Under the pieces are notes generated by a model, which was given only the letters and a program-made list of their open reading frames with translations, was not told the origin of the DNA and searched no databases. Shown here piece after piece: positions 45,377-54,387 of a stretch of DNA of 64,000 nucleotides. Both the position numbers and the translations under genes were made by a program. Positions within the stretch are counted from its first letter, which is position 1, and the number at the start of each line of letters is the position of its first letter. Source of the DNA: T3Sed10-241 sp036796255 (lineage in GTDB: Bacteria > Bacteroidota > Bacteroidia > Flavobacteriales_D > Cryomorphaceae); assembly GCA_036796255.1 (NCBI GenBank), contig DAIRDH010000002.1:44141-108140 (forward strand). The letters run 5' to 3'.

Positions 45377-46337
45377 AGTAATTCAGATGTTGCCTGACGG
45401 GAAGTTTGAAAGCCAGCCTGAGGTGATATTGCAAGAAGGTATGTGACCTCAGTGAGGGGTATTTGCGCCAAAGGTAAAGCCCATCTGAAATATCGCGCCA
45501 TTTGCGAAGCAGCGCATTCCTATTTGCTGAAAAGTGCAAGCGCTCAAAACGGTACTTGAAATAGAGCCGCAACACCTCGGCGGTTTCATCTTTGGGTCGT
45601 TCATTTTTAACAAACCAGTCGAGGCAAGCCAGGGCCATGGCGGGTTTTTGGGCGCGGAGAAATGACTCGTCTGTGCTTTGGTTGCTGTCATGAATGCGTC
45701 GCAAAGCTATCGGCGTTGTGATGTTACCCGCCTGCAAGTTGCATACTGCTGCAAGCCTGATGCACCATTCGGTATCTTCTGATATTTGTAAGTATTCGTT
45801 AAAAAAGCCCGCCTTTTTGAAAACGGATTTGCGCACTGTAAGCCCTACTATACTGAAATACCCGCTGCTGCCGATAGGGCTCATTTTTTTAAACAATTCG
45901 AGTCCGGTGTAGGCTTCTTTTAGCGTGGTGAGCGCTGGCTTGTTGTGCTTCCGTTCAGTGGGCATGGCACCTATGGCTTCGTAGACTCCTTCTGCATATG
46001 CATGCGTTTCAAAAATGGTTTTTGTGGTGGAAAATCTGTTTTCCAGATACGTATCATCAGCATCTAGAAAAGCCACGTATGGACTCCTGGCACTTTTGAT
46101 TCCCAAATTTCTCGATGAGGCCGAACCGCGGTTTTTGCCATTGGGATGTGACAGCAGCACCACGCGCGAATCGGTCTTTTTCAAGTCTTCACAAATCTGA
46201 AAACTGCCATCGCTGCTGCCATCGTCAATGAGGACGACCTCAGCCACTTCAGCCTGCATCAAGGCTGAGTGCACTGCGCTCTGCAGAAAATGCTCCGCAT
46301 TGTAAACGGGAATAATAACGGATACTCTAAATGTCAT
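45363..46337 (-). CDS. Glycosyltransferase family 2
   Basis: 324 residues. VSVIIPVYNAEHFLQSAVHS, VVLIDDGSSDGS and YVAFLDADDTY (DxD) are GT2 motifs; ISEDTEWCIRLA is the catalytic-side acidic motif. First gene of a two-gene unit with a perfect -7 element at 46352-46359, only about 15 bases before the ATG. Confidence 0.9.
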   Translation of the reverse strand: MTFRVSVIIPVYNAEHFLQSAVHSALMQAEVAEVVLIDDGSSDGSFQICEDLKKTDSRVVLLSHPNGKNRGSASSRNLGIKSARSPYVAFLDADDTYLENRFSTTKTIFETHAYAEGVYEAIGAMPTERKHNKPALTTLKEAYTGLELFKKMSPIGSSGYFSIVGLTVRKSVFKKAGFFNEYLQISEDTEWCIRLAAVCNLQAGNITTPIALRRIHDSNQSTDESFLRAQKPAMALACLDWFVKNERPKDETAEVLRLYFKYRFERLHFSANRNALLRKWRDISDGLYLWRKYPSLRSHTFLQYHLRLAFKLPVRQHLNYYVSE

Positions 46338-46351
46338 GATGGCGCGGCGGC

Positions 46352-46359
46352 CAAAGTTA
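46352..46359 (-). promoter_or_regulatory. -7 promoter element of the GT2 pair
   Basis: TAACTTTG on the minus strand, a perfect match. The resulting leader would be very short (about 10 bases). Confidence 0.5.
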
Positions 46360-46367
46360 CCAATTTG

Positions 46368-46397
46368 TTGCTTGCAGCATAAATTACACTATTTTCG
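46368..46397 (+). promoter_or_regulatory. Promoter of the sulfotransferase operon
   Basis: TTG at 46368-46370, exactly 19 bases, then TATTTTCG at 46390-46397 (one mismatch), 30 bases before the ATG. It lies back to back with the minus-strand promoter. Confidence 0.5.
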
Positions 46398-46427
46398 GCC
46401 TGTATTTCCATAAGTGCCAAGAATTAA

Positions 46428-47069
46428 ATGCGCAAAGTTTTTTGCATTGGTGCCAACAAGACCGGCACCACTTCCTTGTTAGAATTTTTCAAACATCACG
46501 GATACCATTGTGGTAATCAGGCCCATGGAGAGATGGTTTTTATAGAGACTTACGCCAAAAAAGATTGGCAGGCGATCATCGATTTTGCTGAAAGTGCAAC
46601 ATTTCACCAAGACCTTCCATTCAGTGCTGCGCACATTTACGAGGCGCTGGATGCAGCTTTTCCAGATGCGCTGTTCATACTTTCAAAAAGAAAAAGTGCT
46701 GACGAGTGGTACGATTCTCTCACCCGATTTCATGCCCGTAAATTTGGCAACGGAGTCGATCCACCCAATGCGGCGCAGCTTAAAGCGGCTCAATACCGCT
46801 ATCCGGGATTCATGTGGGATATTAACAGGTTGCTCTACGACTCACCTCCCGAAGACCCTTACCACAAGCCCAGCCTCACAGGCTGGTACGAAACCCACTT
46901 GCGTGATTCGCGTGTTTATTTTTCACGAAATGAGGCAGCACAAAATGGACAATCCAATCTTTTGGAAATAGAGATCTCAGCCCCTGATGCAGCCAAAAAA
47001 ATTGCGGATTTTGTAGGCTTTGATTGCAGATTACACAAGCTTCCCCACCTGAACCGAACCAGAGAATGA
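46428..47069 (+). CDS. Sulfotransferase-like protein
   Basis: 213 residues. The N-terminus VFCIGANKTGTTSLLEFFKH is the 5'-phosphosulfate-binding loop of PAPS-dependent sulfotransferases. ALFILSKRKSADEWYDSLTR fits the 3'-phosphate-binding region (Arg and Ser). Likely sulfates a sugar of the surface polysaccharide. ATGA overlap with the aminotransferase gene. Confidence 0.78.
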   Translation: MRKVFCIGANKTGTTSLLEFFKHHGYHCGNQAHGEMVFIETYAKKDWQAIIDFAESATFHQDLPFSAAHIYEALDAAFPDALFILSKRKSADEWYDSLTRFHARKFGNGVDPPNAAQLKAAQYRYPGFMWDINRLLYDSPPEDPYHKPSLTGWYETHLRDSRVYFSRNEAAQNGQSNLLEIEISAPDAAKKIADFVGFDCRLHKLPHLNRTRE

Positions 47070-48145
47070 ACATCAGCCACAGCAAGCCTTTTCTTCCTCC
47101 TATTGAAGCTTATCACAAAAAGGTGCAGCAGATTTGGGACAATGTATGGCTAACCAATCACGGCCCAATGGTACAGGAATTTGAGGAGAAAATATCGGCA
47201 TACCTCGGGCTACGTCATGTATCATACGTGAGCAGCGGCACCATGGGCCTGCAATGCGCCTTGCGCACCTTGCCTCGCGGAGGGGAGATTATCACCACGC
47301 CTTATAGCTATGTGGCGACTGCGAGTGCGGTATTTTGGGAAGGATACACGCCAGTTTTTGCCGACATCGATCGTTCAAATCTGGCCCTTGACCCCAAATG
47401 CGTTGCCGCCAAAATAAGCCCTAAAACTGTAGGCGTGCTCGCCACCCATGTATACGGCATCCCAGCCGACTGCGATGGACTAGAAGCCCTGTGCCGTGCA
47501 CATGGATTGCCATTGATGTTCGACGGCGCCCATGCATTTGGCGTAAAGCACAAAGGCAAAAGTTTGTTGGCTTATGGCGATATCAGCGTTTTGAGTTTGC
47601 ACGCCACTAAGGTGTTTCACACCGCCAATGGCGGACTTGTGGTGTGCAAGAATGAAGCGGACAAAAAACGCGTCGACCAATACAGAAACTTCGGGCACGA
47701 TGGGCCCAACCACTTCAGTGGTCCGGGGATTAATGGAAAGAATTCGGAGCTCCATGCAGCCCTCGGGCTTAGCATGCTGCCCTATGCTGACGAACTTTTG
47801 CAGAAGCGAAGAAGCCAATGGACACGCTACCGTGAGCTTTTATCAAGGCTTGATGACAAACACTTTGCGCGCATTGACAAGGGTACGGAGCACAATGGAG
47901 CCTACTTTCCAATTTTGCACCTCTCTCCTGCCCTTTCGGGAAAAATACTCGCAGGTATGGACCGCGCCGGAGTGGAAGCACGTCGGTACTTCAACCCTTC
48001 ACTGAATACCATCGAATACCTGCGCGGCGAGGCCTGCCCCGTTTCCGAGCAAATCGCCGACACGGTTTTTTGCCTTCCTTTACACCACCATCTCAGCGTT
48101 TCCCAGCAAGAAGAAATCGCTGAAATCGTCTTGAAGCATTTTTGA
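47066..48145 (+). CDS. DegT/DnrJ/EryC1/StrS-type sugar aminotransferase
   Basis: 359 residues from ATG 47066, overlapping the upstream stop as ATGA; a longer frame from 47024 is unlikely. WLTNHGPMVQEFEEKISAYL, SSGTMGLQCAL, FDGAHAFGV and the PLP-lysine motif SLHATKVFHTANGG are all present. It makes amino sugars from nucleotide keto-sugars with glutamate as amino donor. The matching dehydratase is not obvious in the neighbourhood. Confidence 0.92.
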   Translation: MNISHSKPFLPPIEAYHKKVQQIWDNVWLTNHGPMVQEFEEKISAYLGLRHVSYVSSGTMGLQCALRTLPRGGEIITTPYSYVATASAVFWEGYTPVFADIDRSNLALDPKCVAAKISPKTVGVLATHVYGIPADCDGLEALCRAHGLPLMFDGAHAFGVKHKGKSLLAYGDISVLSLHATKVFHTANGGLVVCKNEADKKRVDQYRNFGHDGPNHFSGPGINGKNSELHAALGLSMLPYADELLQKRRSQWTRYRELLSRLDDKHFARIDKGTEHNGAYFPILHLSPALSGKILAGMDRAGVEARRYFNPSLNTIEYLRGEACPVSEQIADTVFCLPLHHHLSVSQQEEIAEIVLKHF

Positions 48146-48148
48146 TTT

Positions 48149-49039
48149 ATGCATTCACCCACAGGCATTTCGGTACTTGTGCTCACTTATCAGCACAGCG
48201 CATTTATCGAAAAATGTATCAAGGGCATTCAAATGCAGGATTTTGAAGGCCCCTTAGAAATCGTTGTTGCCGACGATGCTTCAAATGACGGCACCACTGA
48301 AAAAATACGGGCATTGGCGGCAGGTGATAAGCGCATCAAGGCCTTGCTAAACGAGAAAAATATTGGTGTTGCCCACAATTTTGCGCATGCCCTTGCGAAT
48401 TGTACACAGCAGCTCATTGCATTTTGTGAAGGAGATGATTTCTGGACTGATTCAAAAAAACTTTCACTGCAATACGAAGCGCTCACATCCCAACCTGACA
48501 TAGGAATGTCGTATACCAATTATGCCAAGGTAGATGCCGCCGGCAAAGTAATTCAGCAGGCAGTATTAAAGGAGCAGCCGGCATTGTTCACATTGCATGA
48601 CTTGCTCCACGGCCATGGGCCCAGCACCAATACCATCCTGATGCGGCGCTCTGCCTTTCCGGCAAAATTGCCTCCTGCGTTTTTCAGCGTGGCCAACCCC
48701 GACGTGTTCTACATGGCCTTTGCGCTCTGCCAGGGACCGGGGCAATATTTAGCTCAGGTTTGCAGCGCTTACAGAAAGCACGAAGGAGGTATATGGTCCT
48801 CGCTCAAAGCCATACAACAAAAGCTGATTCGACTCAGCACTCAGCTCAAAGTGCTTGACTATCTAAACATAAATGAACTGAAAGAAGAGCGGAGGTTGTT
48901 GCAAATGGAATTAGTTGCCATGTTGCTAAAGATTGGTGTCGAGGGCCATCCGGAATATGATCGGTTTTCATACTTGCTCAGCAGGCGTCAGCGCTGGCAG
49001 GTCAAGGCCAAAAAAATGTGGATAGCCTTGAGGCGTTGA
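48149..49039 (+). CDS. Glycosyltransferase family 2
   Basis: 296 residues. ISVLVLTYQHSAFIEKCIKG, VVADDASNDGT and IAFCEGDDFW (DD metal motif) are GT2 features. Third gene of the plus-strand unit, 3 bases after the aminotransferase. It may transfer the amino sugar that this unit makes. Confidence 0.9.
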   Translation: MHSPTGISVLVLTYQHSAFIEKCIKGIQMQDFEGPLEIVVADDASNDGTTEKIRALAAGDKRIKALLNEKNIGVAHNFAHALANCTQQLIAFCEGDDFWTDSKKLSLQYEALTSQPDIGMSYTNYAKVDAAGKVIQQAVLKEQPALFTLHDLLHGHGPSTNTILMRRSAFPAKLPPAFFSVANPDVFYMAFALCQGPGQYLAQVCSAYRKHEGGIWSSLKAIQQKLIRLSTQLKVLDYLNINELKEERRLLQMELVAMLLKIGVEGHPEYDRFSYLLSRRQRWQVKAKKMWIALRR

Positions 49040-49070
49040 AAATTGCGAGAATTCTGAAAATCGAAGGCCT

Positions 49071-49850
49071 CTATTGTTGGCCATCATCCGGCAGGATTGC
49101 CAAGACCATATAGAAGCCCAGAGCCAGAAAAAAATACCCCACACTACTTCCTTTTCCATGGCGTTCAGATATGTACACATTGCCTGATTTGAGTGGAAAC
49201 TCCTTGGGCTCATTGGGACTTTGATAAGTCACCTGCTCTTGAAAAGTTCCTTTGGCAATCCATGCATCGCTAAAATCGGAGGCTCGGGCCATGCGCATTT
49301 TAACTTCAAATACATTGCCATCGCCGCGCAGGTAATGACGCCCCACGCCGCGCAGGCCATTGACTTCTTCGCTGCCTTCCTGAGGTGCGTACACCTTGGG
49401 AAGGTGGGCTCTGTAATCGACATCAAAAGGTGATGCGCTGAGTTTGAAATACGCTTGAGGCGCAACAATCAACACCTGATGGCCAATACCTTCGGCACCA
49501 ACCTCATCAGGCATGAGCTTATTGAACACCTCCAGTTTCCCCTCGCCTTCTTCAATGAGAGGTGGGTAGGGTCCTGAGCCCATGGCCTCACCATTTTGAT
49601 AAAACTGGGTTCGCGTAAGGTCAACGTAAAGTTTTTCAGCTGAATCATTGTGAATCAGCAGCTCAGCCGGCATTCCGACACCGTAAAAATCAAAGTAAAC
49701 CACTGCACCATTGCGCTCATAGTAATGGGCAGGATGTGTAGAGGAATCGAGCGGTAAGTTACTTTGTAAAATGGTATATTGATAGGTGCTACACGCGCTC
49801 AAGATGACCCACATAGCAATGTATGAAAATAATCTGATAGCTGTTTTCAT
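49071..49850 (-). CDS. Lipoprotein of unknown function
   Basis: 259 residues from ATG 49850; the longer frame puts 22 residues before the signal peptide. The signal peptide ends in LSAC at a good lipobox. No domain is recognised. A hydrophobic stretch at the C-terminus (YFFLALGFYMVLAIL) is odd for a lipoprotein and may be a second anchor. Only gene on this strand between two plus-strand units. It may act in glycan export or surface attachment, but nothing shows this directly. Confidence 0.65.
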   Translation of the reverse strand: MKTAIRLFSYIAMWVILSACSTYQYTILQSNLPLDSSTHPAHYYERNGAVVYFDFYGVGMPAELLIHNDSAEKLYVDLTRTQFYQNGEAMGSGPYPPLIEEGEGKLEVFNKLMPDEVGAEGIGHQVLIVAPQAYFKLSASPFDVDYRAHLPKVYAPQEGSEEVNGLRGVGRHYLRGDGNVFEVKMRMARASDFSDAWIAKGTFQEQVTYQSPNEPKEFPLKSGNVYISERHGKGSSVGYFFLALGFYMVLAILPDDGQQ

Positions 49851-49986
49851 GACAGTGGTTTTCAGGAAAGAGGCAAAATTCAAGCCACAAACATTGGCGA
49901 GTTCCCAAGGCAGCATTGAGCGCCAGCCATTTCAGTGGAAATCCAAACCGAGGTCAGCGAAGTTTTTATTTTTTAAGAGTTTAGGC

Positions 49987-49994
49987 TACATTTG
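49987..49994 (+). promoter_or_regulatory. -7 promoter element of the lectin-like gene pair
   Basis: TACATTTG, a perfect match, 22 bases before the TTG start at 50016. It overlaps the first codon of the longer open frame and so excludes it. Confidence 0.5.
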
Positions 49995-50015
49995 CAAAAG
50001 TGTAAAATTGACACA

Positions 50016-51881
50016 TTGAAGAATTTATTAGCCTCACTTGTCATAAGCCTCAGCTTCGTAGCTTCATTTAATGCAAGCGCACAGGAATTTCAAAGCAATG
50101 GCTCTGCCGAAGACCTTGGCAACGCTTGCTTTATGCTTACTCCTGCTACGTCTTTTCAGGCCGGTAGTGTTTGGAGTACATCAACCATCAACCTTAACGA
50201 ACCTTTTTCGATTGCATTTTATGCAAATTTTGATAACATTGCAGGTGGTGCCGATGGACTTACTTTCGCCTTTCAAGGTCTTGGTCCGGGCGCGCTGGGA
50301 ATAAACGGCGGAAGCTTAGGAATCAATGGGATTATCCCATCCTTCCTCGTAGAATTTGACATTTACCAAAACGGCAACTTTCAGGACCCTCCATTTGACC
50401 ACATTGCGGTAATGCGCAATGGCAATAACACCCACAACAATCTGGACAACCTTTTCGGACCGGTACAGGCTGGCGCGATGGCTTCAATCAAAGATGGTCA
50501 AGACCACATCGTTGAAATACATTGGAATCCCGAGATTCAAGAGTTTATTGTCAATTTCGACTGTGAAGAAAGGGTAGCCATGACTGTTGACCTCATAGAT
50601 GTGATGTTTTCAGGCAATCCCAATGTGACCTGGGGATTTACCGGATCCACAGGGGGTCAAGTCGCCGAGATCGTGGTATGTCTTCAAGAACCAGTAGAAT
50701 CTCCTGAACCTGTAGTTTTCGAGACCTGTCCTGGCGAAGCTGTAAACCTCGCAATTGAAGTCAACGATGAATGGACATACCAGTGGTCGCCGGCTGAATT
50801 TTTAAATGATCCCACTTTGCCCAATCCTACTGCAACTGTTCAGGAGACTACGGTATTCACCGCACAAGTATTTTCATATTGCGATACTTTTTTTGAGCAG
50901 CAGGTAACTGTTGAGACCACGAATGATTTGACTTTGGACCTGGGCGCCGATTTGAATTTCTGTGATGGTGACAGCGCCGTTCTTTCAGTCCCTGAAGGAC
51001 TTGATGCACTTTGGTCTAATGGCGAAACCACAAGTTCAATTCAGGTCTTCTCCTCAGGATCGTATTGGGCCGAGGTGTCTTTTTTTGGCTGCACCGCCTC
51101 CGATACGGTCATTGTGGTTGTCGCGGCTGAGATCGACTCTTTAATCTTTTCAGTCCAGGACGCCACCTGTGGAGGCAATGATGGAAGTATTGAAATACTC
51201 GATGTGCCCGGAGGTACGCCACCTTTCGTATACAGCGTAAATGGCCAGGCACAAAGCGATTCCTTTTTCAACGAACTCATGGGGGGCGAGTATGTGATTC
51301 AGGTAAGTGATGCTCAGGGTTGCTCCATTTCAGAAGTCGCTGAAGTACAAGTGCTCTTTATCACAAGCGCAGGATTTGAAGCCAGCCCTCTGAGCGGTGT
51401 GGCGCCACTGGAGGTGGGCATTGAAAACACGAGCCAGAATGCCGACAACTTTCTCTATCTATTCGGGGATGAAACCGTTTTTGGAGATGTGGATTTGATC
51501 ACCATAAGCGAACAAGGCAGCTATGAGCTCATGCAAATAGCCTGGCTTTTTGACATTGCCTGTGCCGACACTGCAATTGTGACCATTGAGGTTGCTGCCG
51601 AAGTAAGGCTGGACATTCCCAACATCGTAACTCCCAATGGCGATGGCGCCAATGACTTTTTTGTAATCCAAACCATAGGAATAACAAGTTACGATATTGA
51701 AATTTTTAACCGCTGGGGGAAACAACTATTTCGTTCAAATACCATCACTATAGAGGATGGTATGCACATGGTGTGGGATCCGCAGGAATACAGTGATGGC
51801 AATTATGTTTACGTGATGCGATTTTCTGACAGCAACGCCCAAAATGGCATCCGTGAAGGAAATCTAACAGTAGTGCGCTAA
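50016..51881 (+). CDS. Secreted L-type-lectin-like protein with T9SS type B (gliding-associated) sorting domain
   Basis: 621 residues with a TTG start that directly begins the signal peptide (KNLLASLVISL, ending NASAQ). An L-type lectin-like domain covers about 25-225 (GGADGLTFAFQG, FLVEFDIYQNG, FDHIAVMRNGN, VTWGFTGSTGG). Ig-like repeats with paired Cys follow (about 235-520). The C-terminal 90 residues are a gliding-motility-associated/T9SS type B sorting domain (IPNIVTPNGDGANDFF, IFNRWGKQLF). It is secreted to the surface and probably binds glycans. The following paralog begins one base after the stop. Confidence 0.87.
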   Translation: MKNLLASLVISLSFVASFNASAQEFQSNGSAEDLGNACFMLTPATSFQAGSVWSTSTINLNEPFSIAFYANFDNIAGGADGLTFAFQGLGPGALGINGGSLGINGIIPSFLVEFDIYQNGNFQDPPFDHIAVMRNGNNTHNNLDNLFGPVQAGAMASIKDGQDHIVEIHWNPEIQEFIVNFDCEERVAMTVDLIDVMFSGNPNVTWGFTGSTGGQVAEIVVCLQEPVESPEPVVFETCPGEAVNLAIEVNDEWTYQWSPAEFLNDPTLPNPTATVQETTVFTAQVFSYCDTFFEQQVTVETTNDLTLDLGADLNFCDGDSAVLSVPEGLDALWSNGETTSSIQVFSSGSYWAEVSFFGCTASDTVIVVVAAEIDSLIFSVQDATCGGNDGSIEILDVPGGTPPFVYSVNGQAQSDSFFNELMGGEYVIQVSDAQGCSISEVAEVQVLFITSAGFEASPLSGVAPLEVGIENTSQNADNFLYLFGDETVFGDVDLITISEQGSYELMQIAWLFDIACADTAIVTIEVAAEVRLDIPNIVTPNGDGANDFFVIQTIGITSYDIEIFNRWGKQLFRSNTITIEDGMHMVWDPQEYSDGNYVYVMRFSDSNAQNGIREGNLTVVR

Positions 51882-51882
51882 A

Positions 51883-54108
51883 GTGAGAATTATAATTTTT
51901 GTGTTTGTTGTATTTGTACTTTCTGTTTTGAAGGTAGAAGCACAATATACGTTTGTAGGCAATAGCACCGAATTGGGAAACAACTGCTACCAGGTTACCC
52001 CCAATCAACTTTGGCAAAATGGGGCGATTTGGTACAATGATGAAATCGACCTGAACGAAGCTTTCCACTTGCAATTTGAAGCCAGCTGGGGCAACAACTC
52101 CGCCGGAGCGGACGGAATGGTTTTCGTAATGCAGCAAGTGGGCAATACAGCGATTGGACTTGATGGAGGAGGTATTGGTTTTGAAGGCTTTTCACCATCA
52201 TTTGGTGTAGAATTTGACACCTGGTCAAATATAGATTTTGGTGACCCCACATTCGATCATATCGCGTTTTTGCAAAATGGAAGTGTGAACCACAATAGCC
52301 CTGACAATCTTGCCGGGCCGGTACAGGCACAAGCAACAAATACAACCCTCAGCGATGGCGTCTATCACATCGTCGACATCTTCTGGGATCCCGCCGATAA
52401 TTCAATGGAAGTATGGCTGGATTGTGAACCCAGACTCACAGCCACAATTGATTTGATCGGTGATATTTTCAACAATACCAGCAACGTATTTTGGGGATTT
52501 ACCGGTGCGACCGGGGGTGAGTCCAACGCCCACCAGGTTTGTCTTGACCCTTTGATTCTAGGGCTTCCGGAGAGTTATATCCTTTGCCTGGGCGAAGAGC
52601 TACAACTGGAAGCAACAGGTGCTGCTGGAGGCACTTACACTTGGGAACCCGCCAATTTGGTTTCCAACCCGAACATCAGTAACCCTACCACAAGTCCGGA
52701 TGAGACGACAGAATTTACTGTCACTTTCAGCGACCTGTGCAGCACGGAGCAGGTACAAAGTACGATTGTCAACGTTGTTAACCCCATTGCCGAACTGGGG
52801 CCAGATGCCGAAGCCTGTATTGGCACCGAATTCACCATAGAGCCCGTCAACAGCTTTGGTGCATTAACCTGGAGCGACGGCAGCACAGGCGAAAGCCTCA
52901 CAGTTACGGAATCGGGAACCTACGAGCTCACTGCAATTGCTGATGGCTGTGAAGCCGCAGATGAGATAACGGTAACTTTCACTGAAAACCCAGAGCTCAC
53001 CTTGCCTGAAGATGCTACCATTTGCCAGGGGGAGTCTTTTGTGGTAGACCTCTCCGACACTGGTTTGACTATAGAATGGGCTGATGCTCCCGGCGAGGGT
53101 GCTGTACGCACATTTACCACTGCCGGCACCTATTTCGTGACGGGCAGCCTGGGCGATTGCTTTGCGGAAGACAGCTTCACGATTGAAGTCACTGCCGTGC
53201 CAAATTTCAACCTCGGAGCCGACATTGAAGCCTGCGAAGGAGAGTCAGTGATATTGGAAGTTGATGTTCCTGATGCAACAGTTTCGTGGAATACGGGTGC
53301 AAGCGGCGCAGCGCTTCAAGTAACTGAAAATGGGCTTTATGAAGCCACCGCCACGGTAGATGGATGTTCATCGACTGACAATGTAAATGTGTTGTTTTTA
53401 CAAAGTCCTCAACCTAGCATCATTGGCACTACTGAGTTTTGCGAAAACGAAGGCACAACGCTTACGGCAACTGGTGGTACCTCCTACTTGTGGAACAACG
53501 GCAGCACTGATGCGCAAATCACCACTTCTCTGGGAGGCAATGTGAGCGTCACAGTGACCAATGACAACACCGGATGTTCCAGCACGGCCATGGTGCGGCT
53601 TAGCGCTCAGCCCCTGCCCGGAATCACCTTGCCAGAGAGCATTACAAAGTGTATCGATGACCGCATCCAGTTGAATCCAATAATTACGGGCGCTTCCACC
53701 GTTGATTGGAGTACGGGTGTAACTGCGCGAAGCATTGCTGTGACTGAACCAGGCGAGTACACTGCCACGGCGAGTAACAACTGCGGAGAAATCCTGGCGA
53801 GGGTAGAAGTGGTTGATGAAGAATGCTTTCAAAATCTTTTTATTCCCAATGCTTTCACACCGAACGGAGACGGAATCAACGACCTTTTTCAGGTACAGGG
53901 AGAGGGCATAATTCGATTCAAAATGCAAATTTTCGACCGTTGGGCTGGGTTGGTCTTTGAAACTACAGATATTGACGCAGCATGGAACGGCAGTTACCAA
54001 AACAGCAGTTATTATTGTCAGGCAGGCATCTATATGGTGCGTATTGAGCTCGAATACGAGGACAAACAACTTCGCGTACAAGTAGGTCATGTAAACTTGC
54101 TTCGCTAG
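51883..54108 (+). CDS. Paralogous L-type-lectin-like protein with Ig-like repeats and T9SS type B sorting domain
   Basis: 741 residues with a GTG start one base after the previous stop. Signal peptide 1-20 (ending KVEAQ). The lectin-like domain (about 21-220) repeats the features of its neighbour: SAGADGMVFVMQQ, FGVEFDTWSN, FDHIAFLQNGS, VFWGFTGATGG. At least five Ig-like repeats of about 80 residues follow, each with a Cys pair (for example ACIG and DGC). The end is a T9SS type B domain (IPNAFTPNGDGINDLF). The pair arose by duplication; the repeat number differs. Confidence 0.87.
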   Translation: MRIIIFVFVVFVLSVLKVEAQYTFVGNSTELGNNCYQVTPNQLWQNGAIWYNDEIDLNEAFHLQFEASWGNNSAGADGMVFVMQQVGNTAIGLDGGGIGFEGFSPSFGVEFDTWSNIDFGDPTFDHIAFLQNGSVNHNSPDNLAGPVQAQATNTTLSDGVYHIVDIFWDPADNSMEVWLDCEPRLTATIDLIGDIFNNTSNVFWGFTGATGGESNAHQVCLDPLILGLPESYILCLGEELQLEATGAAGGTYTWEPANLVSNPNISNPTTSPDETTEFTVTFSDLCSTEQVQSTIVNVVNPIAELGPDAEACIGTEFTIEPVNSFGALTWSDGSTGESLTVTESGTYELTAIADGCEAADEITVTFTENPELTLPEDATICQGESFVVDLSDTGLTIEWADAPGEGAVRTFTTAGTYFVTGSLGDCFAEDSFTIEVTAVPNFNLGADIEACEGESVILEVDVPDATVSWNTGASGAALQVTENGLYEATATVDGCSSTDNVNVLFLQSPQPSIIGTTEFCENEGTTLTATGGTSYLWNNGSTDAQITTSLGGNVSVTVTNDNTGCSSTAMVRLSAQPLPGITLPESITKCIDDRIQLNPIITGASTVDWSTGVTARSIAVTEPGEYTATASNNCGEILARVEVVDEECFQNLFIPNAFTPNGDGINDLFQVQGEGIIRFKMQIFDRWAGLVFETTDIDAAWNGSYQNSSYYCQAGIYMVRIELEYEDKQLRVQVGHVNLLR

Positions 54109-54116
54109 GTTTATAC

Positions 54117-54133
54117 GGGCATAGTGCCTTTTT
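54117..54133 (+). terminator. Weak terminator after the lectin-like pair
   Basis: A 4-bp GGCA/TGCC stem with a TAG loop (54118-54128) followed by five T residues. Weak, but well placed nine bases after the stop. Confidence 0.35.
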
Positions 54134-54311
54134 AACTTGCTTTGTCCTTGGCTGGCATTTGTTTCAAATATTGATCTTTTGAACTGAACATCATTATGAT
54201 TGAGCCAATTGGGCAAGTCCTGAAAAGAAGCCACAGCACATTTATTATAAAAGGCAATAAAGATAGAATTGGGAACTTAATTGAATGGCGCTATACCAGT
54301 ATGCACTAAAA

Positions 54312-54343
54312 TTGGCTTTTTTGAAGCGTTTCTCCTACATTTG
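54312..54343 (+). promoter_or_regulatory. Promoter of the GT4/ABC exporter unit
   Basis: TTG at 54312-54314, a 21-base spacer and a perfect TACATTTG at 54336-54343. The leader that follows contains a run of eight G residues. Confidence 0.55.
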
Positions 54344-54361
54344 ACTTCTCCCGACGACGGC

Positions 54362-54369
54362 GGGGGGGG
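54362..54369 (+). repeat. G8 homopolymer in the leader of a glycosyltransferase gene
   Basis: Eight consecutive G residues between the -7 element and the TTG start at 54388. It is unusually long for this sequence, and G runs are prone to slippage. Confidence 0.7.
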
Positions 54370-54387
54370 TTTCTTAAGATTCTTACG

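Noticed and set aside
53398..54234. A 278-residue minus-strand frame
   Set aside because: It lies opposite the end of the second lectin-like gene, where the T9SS domain is clear. No domain or signal peptide.
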